Below, in pieces: positions 8,043 through 16,197 of a stretch of 35,939 nt of DNA (the first letter of the stretch is position 1; the number at the start of each line of letters is the position of its first letter). Under the pieces are notes generated by a model. The model did not search any database, was not told the origin of the DNA, and saw only the letters and a list, made by a program, of their open reading frames with translations. The position numbers and the translations under genes are program-made. The DNA lies in NCBI GenBank assembly GCA_902800945.1, contig CADCFX010000016.1:1-35939 (forward strand), given 5' to 3'. This DNA comes from an uncultured Erysipelotrichaceae bacterium (lineage in GTDB: Bacteria; Bacillota_I; Bacilli_A; RF39; UBA660).

Positions 8043-9593
8043 ATGATAGAAAATCCCAACACCGAGGATAAAATAGTTATAATAGCGATTATACCAATTA
8101 TAATCTTAATAAGTATGGCAATTATAAAATATGTCAAAAAAAGGAAATTTCTAAAATCATTATTAATAATTCCTTTAATAATGATAATACCAATAACAGT
8201 ATATGCTATATGTAAATGTGATATCGAACTAGAGTCTAACATAGAGATAGATGTTAAAGAAGCGACTTTTTTACCGGGGCCAGAACTAAATATAAAAATG
8301 AAAGAACTAGCGGGTAATAACAACCCAAATATTTATTCTACGAATGAATCAATAGAATCAATTATTCAATCTGAAGAAGAACCAACTAGTAGTAACAAAG
8401 AAGAAAAGAATATAGTTTCTATTCCAGAATCTAAATATCCAATCTATATGTGGTTTGATAATGGAAGGATATATTGGTGGAGTGAAGATAAGACTCCTAA
8501 TTTAAATAAAGATTCATCAAGTATATTTAGTTTCCTTTTTTCATTAAACAGTATTAACGGAATAAAAAACTGGGACTCATCCCAAACTCAAACATTAAAT
8601 GAATTATTCTCGCATAGTAAATCTCTTAGAGATGTAGATGCCTTAAATAATTGGAACACATCTAACGTAACAGATTTAGATCTTTTGTTCAATTATTCTT
8701 CAGCATTAACAAATATAGATGGGATAAAAAACTGGGATGTTTCAAAAGTTATTACCATGCGACAAATGATATGTGGAGATTATAACATTGAGACAATTGA
8801 TTTGAGCAATTGGGAAACATCTTCATTAAAAGATATAATTAATATATTTGGTATGTGGGGAGATCAAGGTCAACCTACTTTAGAATCAAAGTTAAAAAGG
8901 ATAGTACTATCAGAGAAGTTTAATACCTCCAAAGTAGAACAAATGGTAGGTAGTTTTGCCAATTTGCCTTTATTGGAAGATTATAGTTTTTTAAAATATT
9001 TTGACACTAGCAACACTAAAGCTATGAATCAAATGTTTTTAAATAATAATAAATTAACAGATACTAGTTATATGGAGAAATGGGATGTTTCTAAAGTAGA
9101 AAACATGTCTCATATGTTCTATAATACCGGTCTTACTAACGTAAACGGATTAGATAATTGGAAAACATCTAATTTGAGTAATATGAATTATATGTTTTTT
9201 CAGACTCCACTTAACAATGTAGACGGACTTATCAATTGGGATATATCAAAAGTGACAACTATGTATGGTTTGTTCTCTAATAATTCTCTTACTAATGTAA
9301 ATGGACTAAGTAAATGGGATACTTCTAACGTTACAAATATGACCTATATGTTTATGCACAATAAAGAATTGTTAAGCATTGAAGGTTTAAGAAATTGGGA
9401 TGTTTCTAGTGTGGAAAAAATGGATGCAATGTTTGCTGATCTTCCTAAATTGGCTGATGCTAGCCCAATTAATGACTGGAACATAGATCCATCAGGATCG
9501 TTTACAAATATGTTTTATGCCACACCTAAACGTCCAACGTTTACAAAAGTACCAGGAAGGTGGAATGGCGGCGGAACCTTTATTCCTTCTTAA
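8043..9593 (+). CDS. C-terminal fragment of the split gene: membrane hairpin plus twelve DUF285 repeats
   Basis: This is the open part of the split gene after the duplication, 516 residues from the first ATG. Residues 1-60 contain the ENPNTED motif and two hydrophobic helices (IVIIAIIPIIILISMAIIKY and LLIIPLIMIIPITVYAICKC). From about residue 168 there are twelve repeats of 24-28 residues of the form GLxNWDTSNVTNMxYMF, with a longer insertion after the fourth. Key repeated residues are NW, S-K/N-V, M and F. No ribosome binding site precedes ATG 8043 and no homologue would start there, so it is probably not translated alone unless ribosomes restart or the duplication is lost. Listed so the repeat domain is not missed. 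Confidence 0.6.
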   Translation: MIENPNTEDKIVIIAIIPIIILISMAIIKYVKKRKFLKSLLIIPLIMIIPITVYAICKCDIELESNIEIDVKEATFLPGPELNIKMKELAGNNNPNIYSTNESIESIIQSEEEPTSSNKEEKNIVSIPESKYPIYMWFDNGRIYWWSEDKTPNLNKDSSSIFSFLFSLNSINGIKNWDSSQTQTLNELFSHSKSLRDVDALNNWNTSNVTDLDLLFNYSSALTNIDGIKNWDVSKVITMRQMICGDYNIETIDLSNWETSSLKDIINIFGMWGDQGQPTLESKLKRIVLSEKFNTSKVEQMVGSFANLPLLEDYSFLKYFDTSNTKAMNQMFLNNNKLTDTSYMEKWDVSKVENMSHMFYNTGLTNVNGLDNWKTSNLSNMNYMFFQTPLNNVDGLINWDISKVTTMYGLFSNNSLTNVNGLSKWDTSNVTNMTYMFMHNKELLSIEGLRNWDVSSVEKMDAMFADLPKLADASPINDWNIDPSGSFTNMFYATPKRPTFTKVPGRWNGGGTFIPS

Positions 9594-9617
9594 AAAATAA
9601 TAGAATAGGTGAGTAAT

Positions 9618-10706
9618 ATGAAATATATAAAATACTTTTTATTATTCTTATTTATACCATTTATAGCTTTAGCTAAAAATGATGTAGAAATAAAAAGCGT
9701 TTCATTGGTAGACAAATCAGAAGAAGTGACGGAATTAGAAAAAGCTAAATATAACGGATTAAAACTAGATTTCAGTCTTAAATATATAAATAAAAACGAT
9801 TATGCCAAGTACAGAGTAATAATAAAGAATAATAGTGATAAAGACTATGAAGTAGATAGTCAAACTACTTTTAATGACGGTGAATTCATCAAATACGAAT
9901 ACACAATAGATAATAATAAAAAAGTATTAAAAGGAAATGAAGAACTAACCATGTTTATTATTATTACATATTTCAAAGATGTAGACGATAGTAAGTTTAT
10001 AGATGGCAAATACAATGAAAAAAACAATGTATACATTGAATTATCAAATGATAATATTATTGAAGAGGGAGAAAAGAACATAATAAGTTTTGTCACTAAC
10101 CCCGAGACTAATGCTAACGAAGAAATAGTATTCATTGTTATTAGCGCAATACTATGTATATTAATAATAATATCCCTTAAAGATATCAAAACTAAAACCT
10201 TTATGTTGATAATAGTTCTTTTATCAACACCTATCTTCGTTAACGCTTTGGAAAAAATAAAAATAGATGTTGAAACATACATAGAAATAGATAAGAATAG
10301 TACTATGTATATTAAAACAAATGATTGTGATAAAAACACTTATCAAGAAATAGAATACTTTTTTGATTACACGTATATAACAGACATGACATTTAGGGAA
10401 TTCTTTAACTCTTCTAAGTATAACGAATTGACACCATCTGAAAAAAATATTTTTATCGAATTTTTTGAAAATCCTAATTACGTAGGAGGAAGAGAAATAA
10501 CCTTTGAATATTACGAATTAAAGACATGCGATGATTTCCTTGAGATGCCTGAAAATGCTTCCGAAGAAGAAATGGATGCCTTATACGAAAACTATAATAC
10601 TTGTCGAAAAAAATATCTTATCGAAGATATAAATCTGGACAGTAAAATTATTAGCAAAAAGAAGGGCTTTTACTTTTTTAAAAATGATGGAGTATGTTTG
10701 CAATAG
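9618..10706 (+). CDS. two-domain membrane-hairpin surface protein, paralogue of the split gene
   Basis: A 362-residue protein. It has a signal peptide (MKYIKYFLLFLFIPFIALAK), a beta-rich exported N-domain (about 20-155) containing YRVIIKNNSDKDYEV, a TNPETNANEE motif, two hydrophobic segments (about 165-185 and 195-212), and a C-terminal domain of 150 residues. The first 212 residues align with the split gene upstream, including VIIKNNS against VILNNIS and the closing IEID; the C-terminal domain is unrelated and carries three cysteines (C308, C332 and a near-terminal C, approximate). The second hydrophobic segment ends in FVNALEKIKID and looks like an internal signal peptide. It lies 24 bp after the split gene with the same ribosome-site context (GAATAGGTGAGTAATATG), so they form a duplicated pair. 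Function unknown; exported and possibly wall-attached. Confidence 0.75.
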   Translation: MKYIKYFLLFLFIPFIALAKNDVEIKSVSLVDKSEEVTELEKAKYNGLKLDFSLKYINKNDYAKYRVIIKNNSDKDYEVDSQTTFNDGEFIKYEYTIDNNKKVLKGNEELTMFIIITYFKDVDDSKFIDGKYNEKNNVYIELSNDNIIEEGEKNIISFVTNPETNANEEIVFIVISAILCILIIISLKDIKTKTFMLIIVLLSTPIFVNALEKIKIDVETYIEIDKNSTMYIKTNDCDKNTYQEIEYFFDYTYITDMTFREFFNSSKYNELTPSEKNIFIEFFENPNYVGGREITFEYYELKTCDDFLEMPENASEEEMDALYENYNTCRKKYLIEDINLDSKIISKKKGFYFFKNDGVCLQ

Positions 10707-10729
10707 TATAGACAGTACGCTGTTTGATT

Positions 10730-10754
10730 AAAGGCTTTATTAAAGCCTTTTTTA
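10730..10754 (+). terminator. intrinsic terminator after the paralogous surface genes
   Basis: Stem AAAGGCTTTA/TTAAAGCCTTT followed by a T-run; it separates the surface-protein pair from the glycan cluster. Confidence 0.85.
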
Positions 10755-10840
10755 ATATTATTAATTAACACAAGAAATATCTCTTAGCATATGATATACT
10801 AATAGAAGAAGAGTAGTGATATCAGTGGGCGGTTGATACA

Positions 10841-11668
10841 ATGACCAAAAATAATTATCCTAAGTATAGCGTCATAATGGCAGTTTATTACAAAGTTAAT
10901 CCTAATCACTTGAAAGAAAGCATAAATAGTATTTTAAAGCAAACCTACAAACCATCTCAATTTATAATAGTAAAAGATGGTATGTTAACAAAAGAACAGA
11001 ATGAAGTAATAGAAGACTATAAAAAAGACAGCATTATAGAAACGATATCTATTGAAAAAAACCAAGGATCTGGAAATGCTTATAACCAAGCAATTGATAA
11101 ATGCAAATACCCATATGCGGCGATAATGGATTCTGATGATATAGCAGACGAAAAAAAATTTGAAAAACAGATAAAATATATATCAACTCATCCAGATATA
11201 GATGCAATTGGAACAAATGCAATAGAATTTTTAGACAAAAAAGAAAATGTAGTATCAACAAGAATTATGCCAGAAAAAAATGAAGATATAATAAAGTTTG
11301 GTCATGCGAGATGTCCTATGATTCAACCTACAGTATTATTTAAAGTTGATTCGGTAAAAGCAGCTGGCTCATATCAGCATAGTCCTTTAACTGAAGACTT
11401 TGATTTATACATTAGAATGATTATGAATGGATGTAAGTTTTATACGTACCAAGAAGTATTATACTATATAAGAACTAATGAAGAATTCTTTAGAAGAAGA
11501 GGAGGACTAAAATATTTAAAAACCATTCTTGATTTTAAATATAAATGGTATAAAAAAGGATATTTTACCTTTTTTCAGTTTCTAAAGACATCTATATCTT
11601 CAATAGCGGTTTCGCTAATGCCTAATAAAATGCGCGTACTAGTTTATAAAAAATTCTTAAGAAATTAG
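10841..11668 (+). CDS. GT2-family glycosyltransferase
   Basis: A cytoplasmic, membrane-associated transferase that adds a sugar from a nucleotide-sugar to the growing lipid-linked glycan. The 275-residue protein has the GT-A signature order: YSVIMAVYYKVNPNHLKESI at the start, SILKQTYKPSQFIIVKDG, NQGSGNAYNQAI, and the metal-binding DxD as MDSDDIADEKKFEKQ. LTEDFDLYIRMIMNG supplies the catalytic-base ED region. It is the first gene of a six-gene run (10841-16169) on one strand. Its stop touches the next gene's ribosome site. The donor and acceptor sugars cannot be read from the sequence. Confidence 0.92.
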   Translation: MTKNNYPKYSVIMAVYYKVNPNHLKESINSILKQTYKPSQFIIVKDGMLTKEQNEVIEDYKKDSIIETISIEKNQGSGNAYNQAIDKCKYPYAAIMDSDDIADEKKFEKQIKYISTHPDIDAIGTNAIEFLDKKENVVSTRIMPEKNEDIIKFGHARCPMIQPTVLFKVDSVKAAGSYQHSPLTEDFDLYIRMIMNGCKFYTYQEVLYYIRTNEEFFRRRGGLKYLKTILDFKYKWYKKGYFTFFQFLKTSISSIAVSLMPNKMRVLVYKKFLRN

Positions 11669-11677
11669 GTGATTATC

Positions 11678-12748
11678 TTGACTATATTACATATTATAGA
11701 CATTGTGGACACCAAAAGTAACGGAGTGGCGATAGCGGTAAAAAACTACGTTGAATATGAAAGCCGATTTGAAAACGTTGCTATGTTTTGTTTAAACTCT
11801 AAACCCGAAACTAGTTCTAAATTATATAGTTATAAAGATTATAAAACAATAGAAGAACTTCCCGAGCCATTCAATAAACCTGACCTAGTAGTATTCAACG
11901 AAGTATACAAACCAAAGTATATTCGATTGTATAAAGAATGCTTAAAAAGAAACATTAAGTACATAATAATTCCCCATGGTTGTTTAGTTAAGGGGGCCCA
12001 AAAAAAACATCGTTTCAAGAAAAAAGCTGGCAATATCTTGCTTTTTAATAGATTCATTAGAAATGCAAATGGTGTTCAATTTTTAAATGAAAGTGAGAAA
12101 AAAAACACCCATTTTCATATAAAAAAAGACATAATAGCGGGAAACGGTATTACACCATCTGCTTATAGAAATAATAATGATGGTGACAATAAGGATTTGG
12201 TATACATAGGAAGATATGAAGTAAAACATAAAGGACTTGATCTATTAGTAAAAGTATGTGCTGAAAACAAAAAATGGTTTCAAACAAATGATATTAAAAT
12301 ACAATTATATGGGCGCGACAATAAAGAAGAAATAATAAGAATAAATGAACTTGTAGCTTGCCATAATGTTAAAGATATTATTATAATTAATAAACCAGTA
12401 TATGGAATAGAAAAAGAGCGAATATTGAAAAAAGCCTATGCTTTTATTCAATGCTCTAGATATGAAGGACAACCGATGGGAATAATCGAGGCTTTATCAG
12501 CCGGAGTTCCTTGCATAGTAACTTACGGAACTTACCTGGGAGAATATATTCGTGATAATAAGTGTGGTATTGCCTGTCATTTTGACGCGAAGGAAGTTTT
12601 TGAGGCTATATCTAAAATGACGGATGATAATCAAACAAGGAATTTGTTTGCTAAAAACAGCTATGTCAAATCCAATAAAGACTTTGAATGGAATGCTGTT
12701 GTTCTAAAAACAATTGAAAAGTATAAAAAAATAATAAAAGGTGATTAA
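11678..12748 (+). CDS. GT4-family glycosyltransferase (GT-B fold)
   Basis: A 356-residue retaining glycosyltransferase. The C-terminal domain shows the group-1 signature: YIGRYEVKHKGLDLLV, then YAFIQCSRYEGQPMGIIEAL (EX7E) and SAGVPCIVT. The N-terminal half starts ILHIIDIVDTKSNGVAIAVK, typical of the acceptor domain glycine/asparagine loop. TTG 11678 is preferred over GTG 11669 because TTAGGTGA ends eight bases upstream and the family sequence begins at that point. It probably extends the polysaccharide repeat made by this cluster; the next gene begins one base after its stop. Confidence 0.9.
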   Translation: MTILHIIDIVDTKSNGVAIAVKNYVEYESRFENVAMFCLNSKPETSSKLYSYKDYKTIEELPEPFNKPDLVVFNEVYKPKYIRLYKECLKRNIKYIIIPHGCLVKGAQKKHRFKKKAGNILLFNRFIRNANGVQFLNESEKKNTHFHIKKDIIAGNGITPSAYRNNNDGDNKDLVYIGRYEVKHKGLDLLVKVCAENKKWFQTNDIKIQLYGRDNKEEIIRINELVACHNVKDIIIINKPVYGIEKERILKKAYAFIQCSRYEGQPMGIIEALSAGVPCIVTYGTYLGEYIRDNKCGIACHFDAKEVFEAISKMTDDNQTRNLFAKNSYVKSNKDFEWNAVVLKTIEKYKKIIKGD

Positions 12749-12749
12749 T

Positions 12750-13841
12750 ATGATTTTTAATATAATTTTAGTTCTATTTATGATTGTTTTATACTTTTTT
12801 GTATGTGCTTCAAGACGCGTATCAAAGCAGAAAAAGGAAAAAATATTCTTAAAAATATCATTCTTTATTATCTTTATTCTAATGGCAACAAGAACATTTA
12901 GCACGGGTACCGATACAATAATGTATGTAAATAAGTTTGCCAGCCTTTCTTACAGCAAATGGAATTCTACGATATTCGGCGGTTATTATGAACCGCTATA
13001 TGTTATCTTTAATATCTTGTTGAGTTACATCAGCAACAATCCGCGTTTATTAATAGTTGTAATCAGTGCTTTTATTAGTTACTCTTTTTATAAATTCATT
13101 AAGGAGAATTCCGAGAACTATCTAATTAGTGTTATTATGTTTATATGCTTGTTATTCTTTTACGGAGCTATGAATACACTAAGACAATACATGGCGATGT
13201 CAATAGTACTTCTTGGTTTCTCTTTTGTAAAAAACAAAAAATTAATACCATATGTATTCACAGTAATTATAGCGAGCTTATTTCATTCTACTGCTTTAGT
13301 TGGTTTCCTATTATATCCTTTATATAATATTAAATATACAAACTTTAGAATTATAATAATCTTCATTGCTGCTTTTTTAACTAATAGATATGTTTTACTT
13401 ATCACTAATACTATATATAAAATGATGGGGAAAACGAACTATTACGTAAATAGGGTAGGAATGGAAAACATAGCTAACTTGATATTAATGGCAGTATATT
13501 TAACAATCTTTTTGTTTAGCTTATATGAAGTAAAAAAGTATAAAACCAATAAGAAAGAAAACGATTTTTATTTATATATATTTATCATGGCTTCGGCCGC
13601 CAGTTTAGTAGCTGCTAATATGAATGTATTATCAAGAATTACTGATTATTTTGCTTGTTTCTCAATTATATGTCTACCCAATATAATTGAAGATAATATA
13701 AAAAGAAAAGATACGAAATTTTTTGTTAATGGTATTTTGGTATTTGCACTATTAACGTATTCAAGTGTAATAATACATTTTCGTCCAGAATGGAATACGG
13801 CTTATAACTATAAGAGTATAATAACCGATAGAGAAAAATAA
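12750..13841 (+). CDS. EpsG/Wzy-like polysaccharide polymerase
   Basis: A 363-residue polytopic membrane protein with about ten to eleven helices. It has features of the EpsG family: an N-terminal membrane helix followed by a basic loop, MATRTFSTGTDTIMYVNKF (the conserved R-x-x-x-x-GTD-x-x-Y pattern), and a central GAMNTLRQYMAMSIVLLGF with the LRQ motif, then SLFHSTALVG. Such proteins polymerise exported repeat units on the outer membrane face. ATG 12750 follows the previous stop by one base with AAAGGTGAT as ribosome site, so the two are translated together. Assignment rests on motif order and genomic context. Confidence 0.85.
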   Translation: MIFNIILVLFMIVLYFFVCASRRVSKQKKEKIFLKISFFIIFILMATRTFSTGTDTIMYVNKFASLSYSKWNSTIFGGYYEPLYVIFNILLSYISNNPRLLIVVISAFISYSFYKFIKENSENYLISVIMFICLLFFYGAMNTLRQYMAMSIVLLGFSFVKNKKLIPYVFTVIIASLFHSTALVGFLLYPLYNIKYTNFRIIIIFIAAFLTNRYVLLITNTIYKMMGKTNYYVNRVGMENIANLILMAVYLTIFLFSLYEVKKYKTNKKENDFYLYIFIMASAASLVAANMNVLSRITDYFACFSIICLPNIIEDNIKRKDTKFFVNGILVFALLTYSSVIIHFRPEWNTAYNYKSIITDREK

Positions 13842-13861
13842 AATATGAGGAGTATTAGGGT

Positions 13862-15352
13862 ATGAAAAAGAAAAATATAGCACTTTTAAATACAATTACC
13901 AGTTTGATACTGCAAGTATTAACGCTTATAAACGGTTTTATCATTCCCAGAATAATACTTGTATATTTTGGCTCAGAAGTAAATGGCCTAGTATCTTCGT
14001 TAACAAAATTTTTAAGTTACATCGCTTTGCTAGAAGGAGGAGTAACCGGAGTCGTAATGGCAAATTTATATAAGCCGTTAACTGATAAAGATGATAATAA
14101 GTTGAGTTCAGTAATAAACACTACTAGAAGATTCTACAAAAAAATTGCTTATATATTCCTTATATATTCCCTTCTTTTAGCACTTCTGTATCCCGTGATA
14201 TTTAAAACACATTTCTCTTATTCATATGTTTTATGGTTAACACTCATTTTATCTATAACATCTTTTATTCAATATTGCTTCTCTTTAACTGCTAAAACCC
14301 TATTAAATGCTGATAAAAAAGTATATATCGTTTCAATTACTCAATCGATAATACTAATCGCGAATATTATATTATCTATTGTAGCTATTTCTATATATCC
14401 TAGTGTTCATATTTTAAAATTATTATCAGCCATTATCTTTTTGGCTCAACCAATAATTTTTAATTATTTTGTTAACAAAAATTACACATTAGACCAAAAT
14501 GCCAAAGACGACCCAAACTTATTAAAGTCAAGATGGGATGGTTTCTCTGTTCTAATAGCGGGATTTATACATACTAATACAGATGTTTTATTATTAACCA
14601 TTTTTACCAATTTAAATACTGTTTCGGTTTATAGCATCTATGCTTTAGTGGGAAGTGGATTAAGAACTATTTTAAGCTTTTTATCAAATGGGATTAAACC
14701 ATCTATCGGTCAACTATATGCAAAAGACAAATATGAAGAACTCAATAAGAGATTTGATATATACGAATACTTAAACTTCTTTTTGGTCTTTTTATTCTTT
14801 TCGGTTGCTTGTCTACTAATCGTACCATTTGTAATGATTTATACCAAGAATATTACTGATGCAGACTACTACCAGCCAATTTTTGGAATAATAATCATGC
14901 TTGCGGAAGGTTTTTATTTAATAAAGAATCCTCATGTAGATTTAGCATACGCTGCTAATAAATTTAAAGAGATAAAGATCCCGTGTTACATTGAAGCGGG
15001 AATTAATATAATCGTATCACTAATACTAATCAAACCGCTTGGTTTGATTGGAATTGCAATCGGTACATTGGCAGCAATGATATATAGAATGATATTCCAT
15101 ATCTGGTATACCAATAAAGCCCTAATAAAAAGACGACCAATTACGTTTATTAAGAAAATGTTATCATTTGGATCTTTTACAACTATAGGAATTATTATTT
15201 GTAAATCTTTAATTCCTAACGTTAATTATAATCTACTGAACTGGCTATGGCATGGAATAGTATATATAATCATTTTTGGTATATTGTATCTAATCAATAG
15301 TTTATTATTTTATAAAGACGAATTAAAGAGTATAAAAGAATACTTAGAATAA
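13862..15352 (+). CDS. Wzx-like lipid-linked oligosaccharide flippase (MATE/MOP superfamily)
   Basis: Moves lipid-linked repeat units across the membrane. The 496-residue protein has about fourteen hydrophobic helices. It begins LNTITSLILQVLTLINGFII with PRIILVYFGSEVNGLVSS, the characteristic first-helix pair of polysaccharide-transport proteins, and has the later SNGIKPSIGQLYA and NPHVDLAYAANKFKEIK regions. It sits between polymerase and LicD genes with short gaps (20 and 13 bp). A perfect 11-bp tandem repeat lies within its coding region at 14148-14169; the frame is open in the present state, but gain or loss of one unit would shift it. Confidence 0.9.
   Translation: MKKKNIALLNTITSLILQVLTLINGFIIPRIILVYFGSEVNGLVSSLTKFLSYIALLEGGVTGVVMANLYKPLTDKDDNKLSSVINTTRRFYKKIAYIFLIYSLLLALLYPVIFKTHFSYSYVLWLTLILSITSFIQYCFSLTAKTLLNADKKVYIVSITQSIILIANIILSIVAISIYPSVHILKLLSAIIFLAQPIIFNYFVNKNYTLDQNAKDDPNLLKSRWDGFSVLIAGFIHTNTDVLLLTIFTNLNTVSVYSIYALVGSGLRTILSFLSNGIKPSIGQLYAKDKYEELNKRFDIYEYLNFFLVFLFFSVACLLIVPFVMIYTKNITDADYYQPIFGIIIMLAEGFYLIKNPHVDLAYAANKFKEIKIPCYIEAGINIIVSLILIKPLGLIGIAIGTLAAMIYRMIFHIWYTNKALIKRRPITFIKKMLSFGSFTTIGIIICKSLIPNVNYNLLNWLWHGIVYIIIFGILYLINSLLFYKDELKSIKEYLE
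14148..14169 (+). repeat. 2 x 11-bp tandem repeat inside the flippase gene
   Basis: CTTATATATTC occurs twice in direct succession (14148-14158, 14159-14169). 11 is not a multiple of three, so slippage here would frameshift the flippase gene. It may be chance in AT-rich DNA. Confidence 0.8.
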
Positions 15353-15365
15353 TAGAGGATGAAAA

Positions 15366-16169
15366 ATGAAAAAAATAAGTATAGAAGAGTTGAAAAAAAT
15401 CCAAATTAATATCCTGGATTATGTTGATCAATTCTGCAGAGAAAACAAAATTAATTATTGGTTAAGCTATGGCTCATTGCTTGGAGCGGTAAGACATAAG
15501 GGATACATACCTTGGGATGATGACATAGATATCGGCATGTTAAGAGACGATTATGAAAGATTTATAGCCATATTTAATAAGAAGAACAATAAATACAGAG
15601 TATGCGATTATTCAATCGATCACGATTGGCCACTTCCTTACGGTAAAATACTTGATACAACAACTTTAATGTATGAGCCAGACAAAAAAAGTGGTATTAC
15701 TACAGCAGTATTTGTAGATTTGTTTATTTATGACGATGCCCCTAATAATAAGCAAAAACTAAAAAGGGCCTTTAAAAAAAGAACAATATATAGAAAATTA
15801 CATCTTTGGCAAACATACAAAGAAGCATATAATCAAGAAAGAAAAAAGTATAATTTTATTAGATATCCAATTCATTTATTCCTTCAACTCTTTCCTAAAA
15901 AATATTTTTTGAAGAGAATATTGAAAATAGAAGTTATGTTTAGAAATAATGCTTCAAACAAGGTTGCATCGATATCTGATCAAGGGAACTACGTATTTGA
16001 TAAGAATGTACTAGAAGAATTGACGGAATTAGAATTTGAAGGCAAAAAGTTTTACGCTCCTCAAAACTATGACTTGGTATTGAGAACTTTTTACGGTGAC
16101 TACATGAAATTGCCGCCCAAAGAAAAGAGAGTATCGCATCATAGATTTGAAGCCTATTATAAAGAATAA
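15366..16169 (+). CDS. LicD-family phosphotransferase
   Basis: LicD/fukutin-type nucleotidyl-transferase-fold enzymes attach phosphocholine or related phospho-polyols to glycans. The 267-residue product carries the defining segment YWLSYGSLLGAVRHKGYIPW then DDDIDIGM, with the GS motif and catalytic aspartates, near residue 34-60. Length is typical (260-280). No choline uptake or activation genes (licA/B/C) are visible here, so the transferred group is undetermined. It is the last gene of the glycan operon; its stop codon lies inside a terminator stem shared with the convergent gene. Confidence 0.92.
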   Translation: MKKISIEELKKIQINILDYVDQFCRENKINYWLSYGSLLGAVRHKGYIPWDDDIDIGMLRDDYERFIAIFNKKNNKYRVCDYSIDHDWPLPYGKILDTTTLMYEPDKKSGITTAVFVDLFIYDDAPNNKQKLKRAFKKRTIYRKLHLWQTYKEAYNQERKKYNFIRYPIHLFLQLFPKKYFLKRILKIEVMFRNNASNKVASISDQGNYVFDKNVLEELTELEFEGKKFYAPQNYDLVLRTFYGDYMKLPPKEKRVSHHRFEAYYKE

Positions 16170-16197
16170 ACACTATCGTGAAGATAGTGTTTATTCT
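16164..16197. terminator. bidirectional terminator overlapping both stop codons
   Basis: A long inverted repeat GAATAAACACTATC/GATAGTGTTTATTC with loop GTGAA. The stop codons of licD-like (+) and the unknown gene (-) are both inside the stem, with A-rich and T-rich flanks on each side. Confidence 0.88.

Larger units (their letters stand above)
7496..9593 (+). pseudogene. DUF285/BspA-like surface protein gene split by a 22-bp tandem duplication
   Basis: ATG 7496 (AGGTGA eight bases upstream) begins a signal peptide, MKYLKYFLVFLFIPFIVQAE, and an exported domain that stops at 7885 because 7851-7872 is repeated at 7873-7894. Deleting one copy restores a single 691-residue frame to 9593. The restored protein would be: signal peptide; roughly 110-residue N-domain; an ENPNTED motif; two hydrophobic helices split by KYVKKRK; a short linker; and twelve DUF285 repeats. 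The next gene has the same N-terminal plan and the same ribosome-site sequence, so the two are paralogues with unlike C-terminal domains. DUF285 (BspA-like) repeats form leucine-rich-repeat-like surface solenoids involved in adhesion in several bacteria and mycoplasmas. As read, only a 130-residue secreted N-domain would be made. Phase variation, decay and assembly error all remain possible. Confidence 0.9.

Noticed and set aside
8550-9530. DNA tandem repeat or CRISPR array
   Set aside because: The repeats are conserved only at protein level (DUF285) with differing nucleotide sequence and no spacer structure.
9860-10339. 159-aa reverse open frame
   Set aside because: Antisense shadow of the two-domain surface protein gene; low-complexity serine/isoleucine product without start signals.
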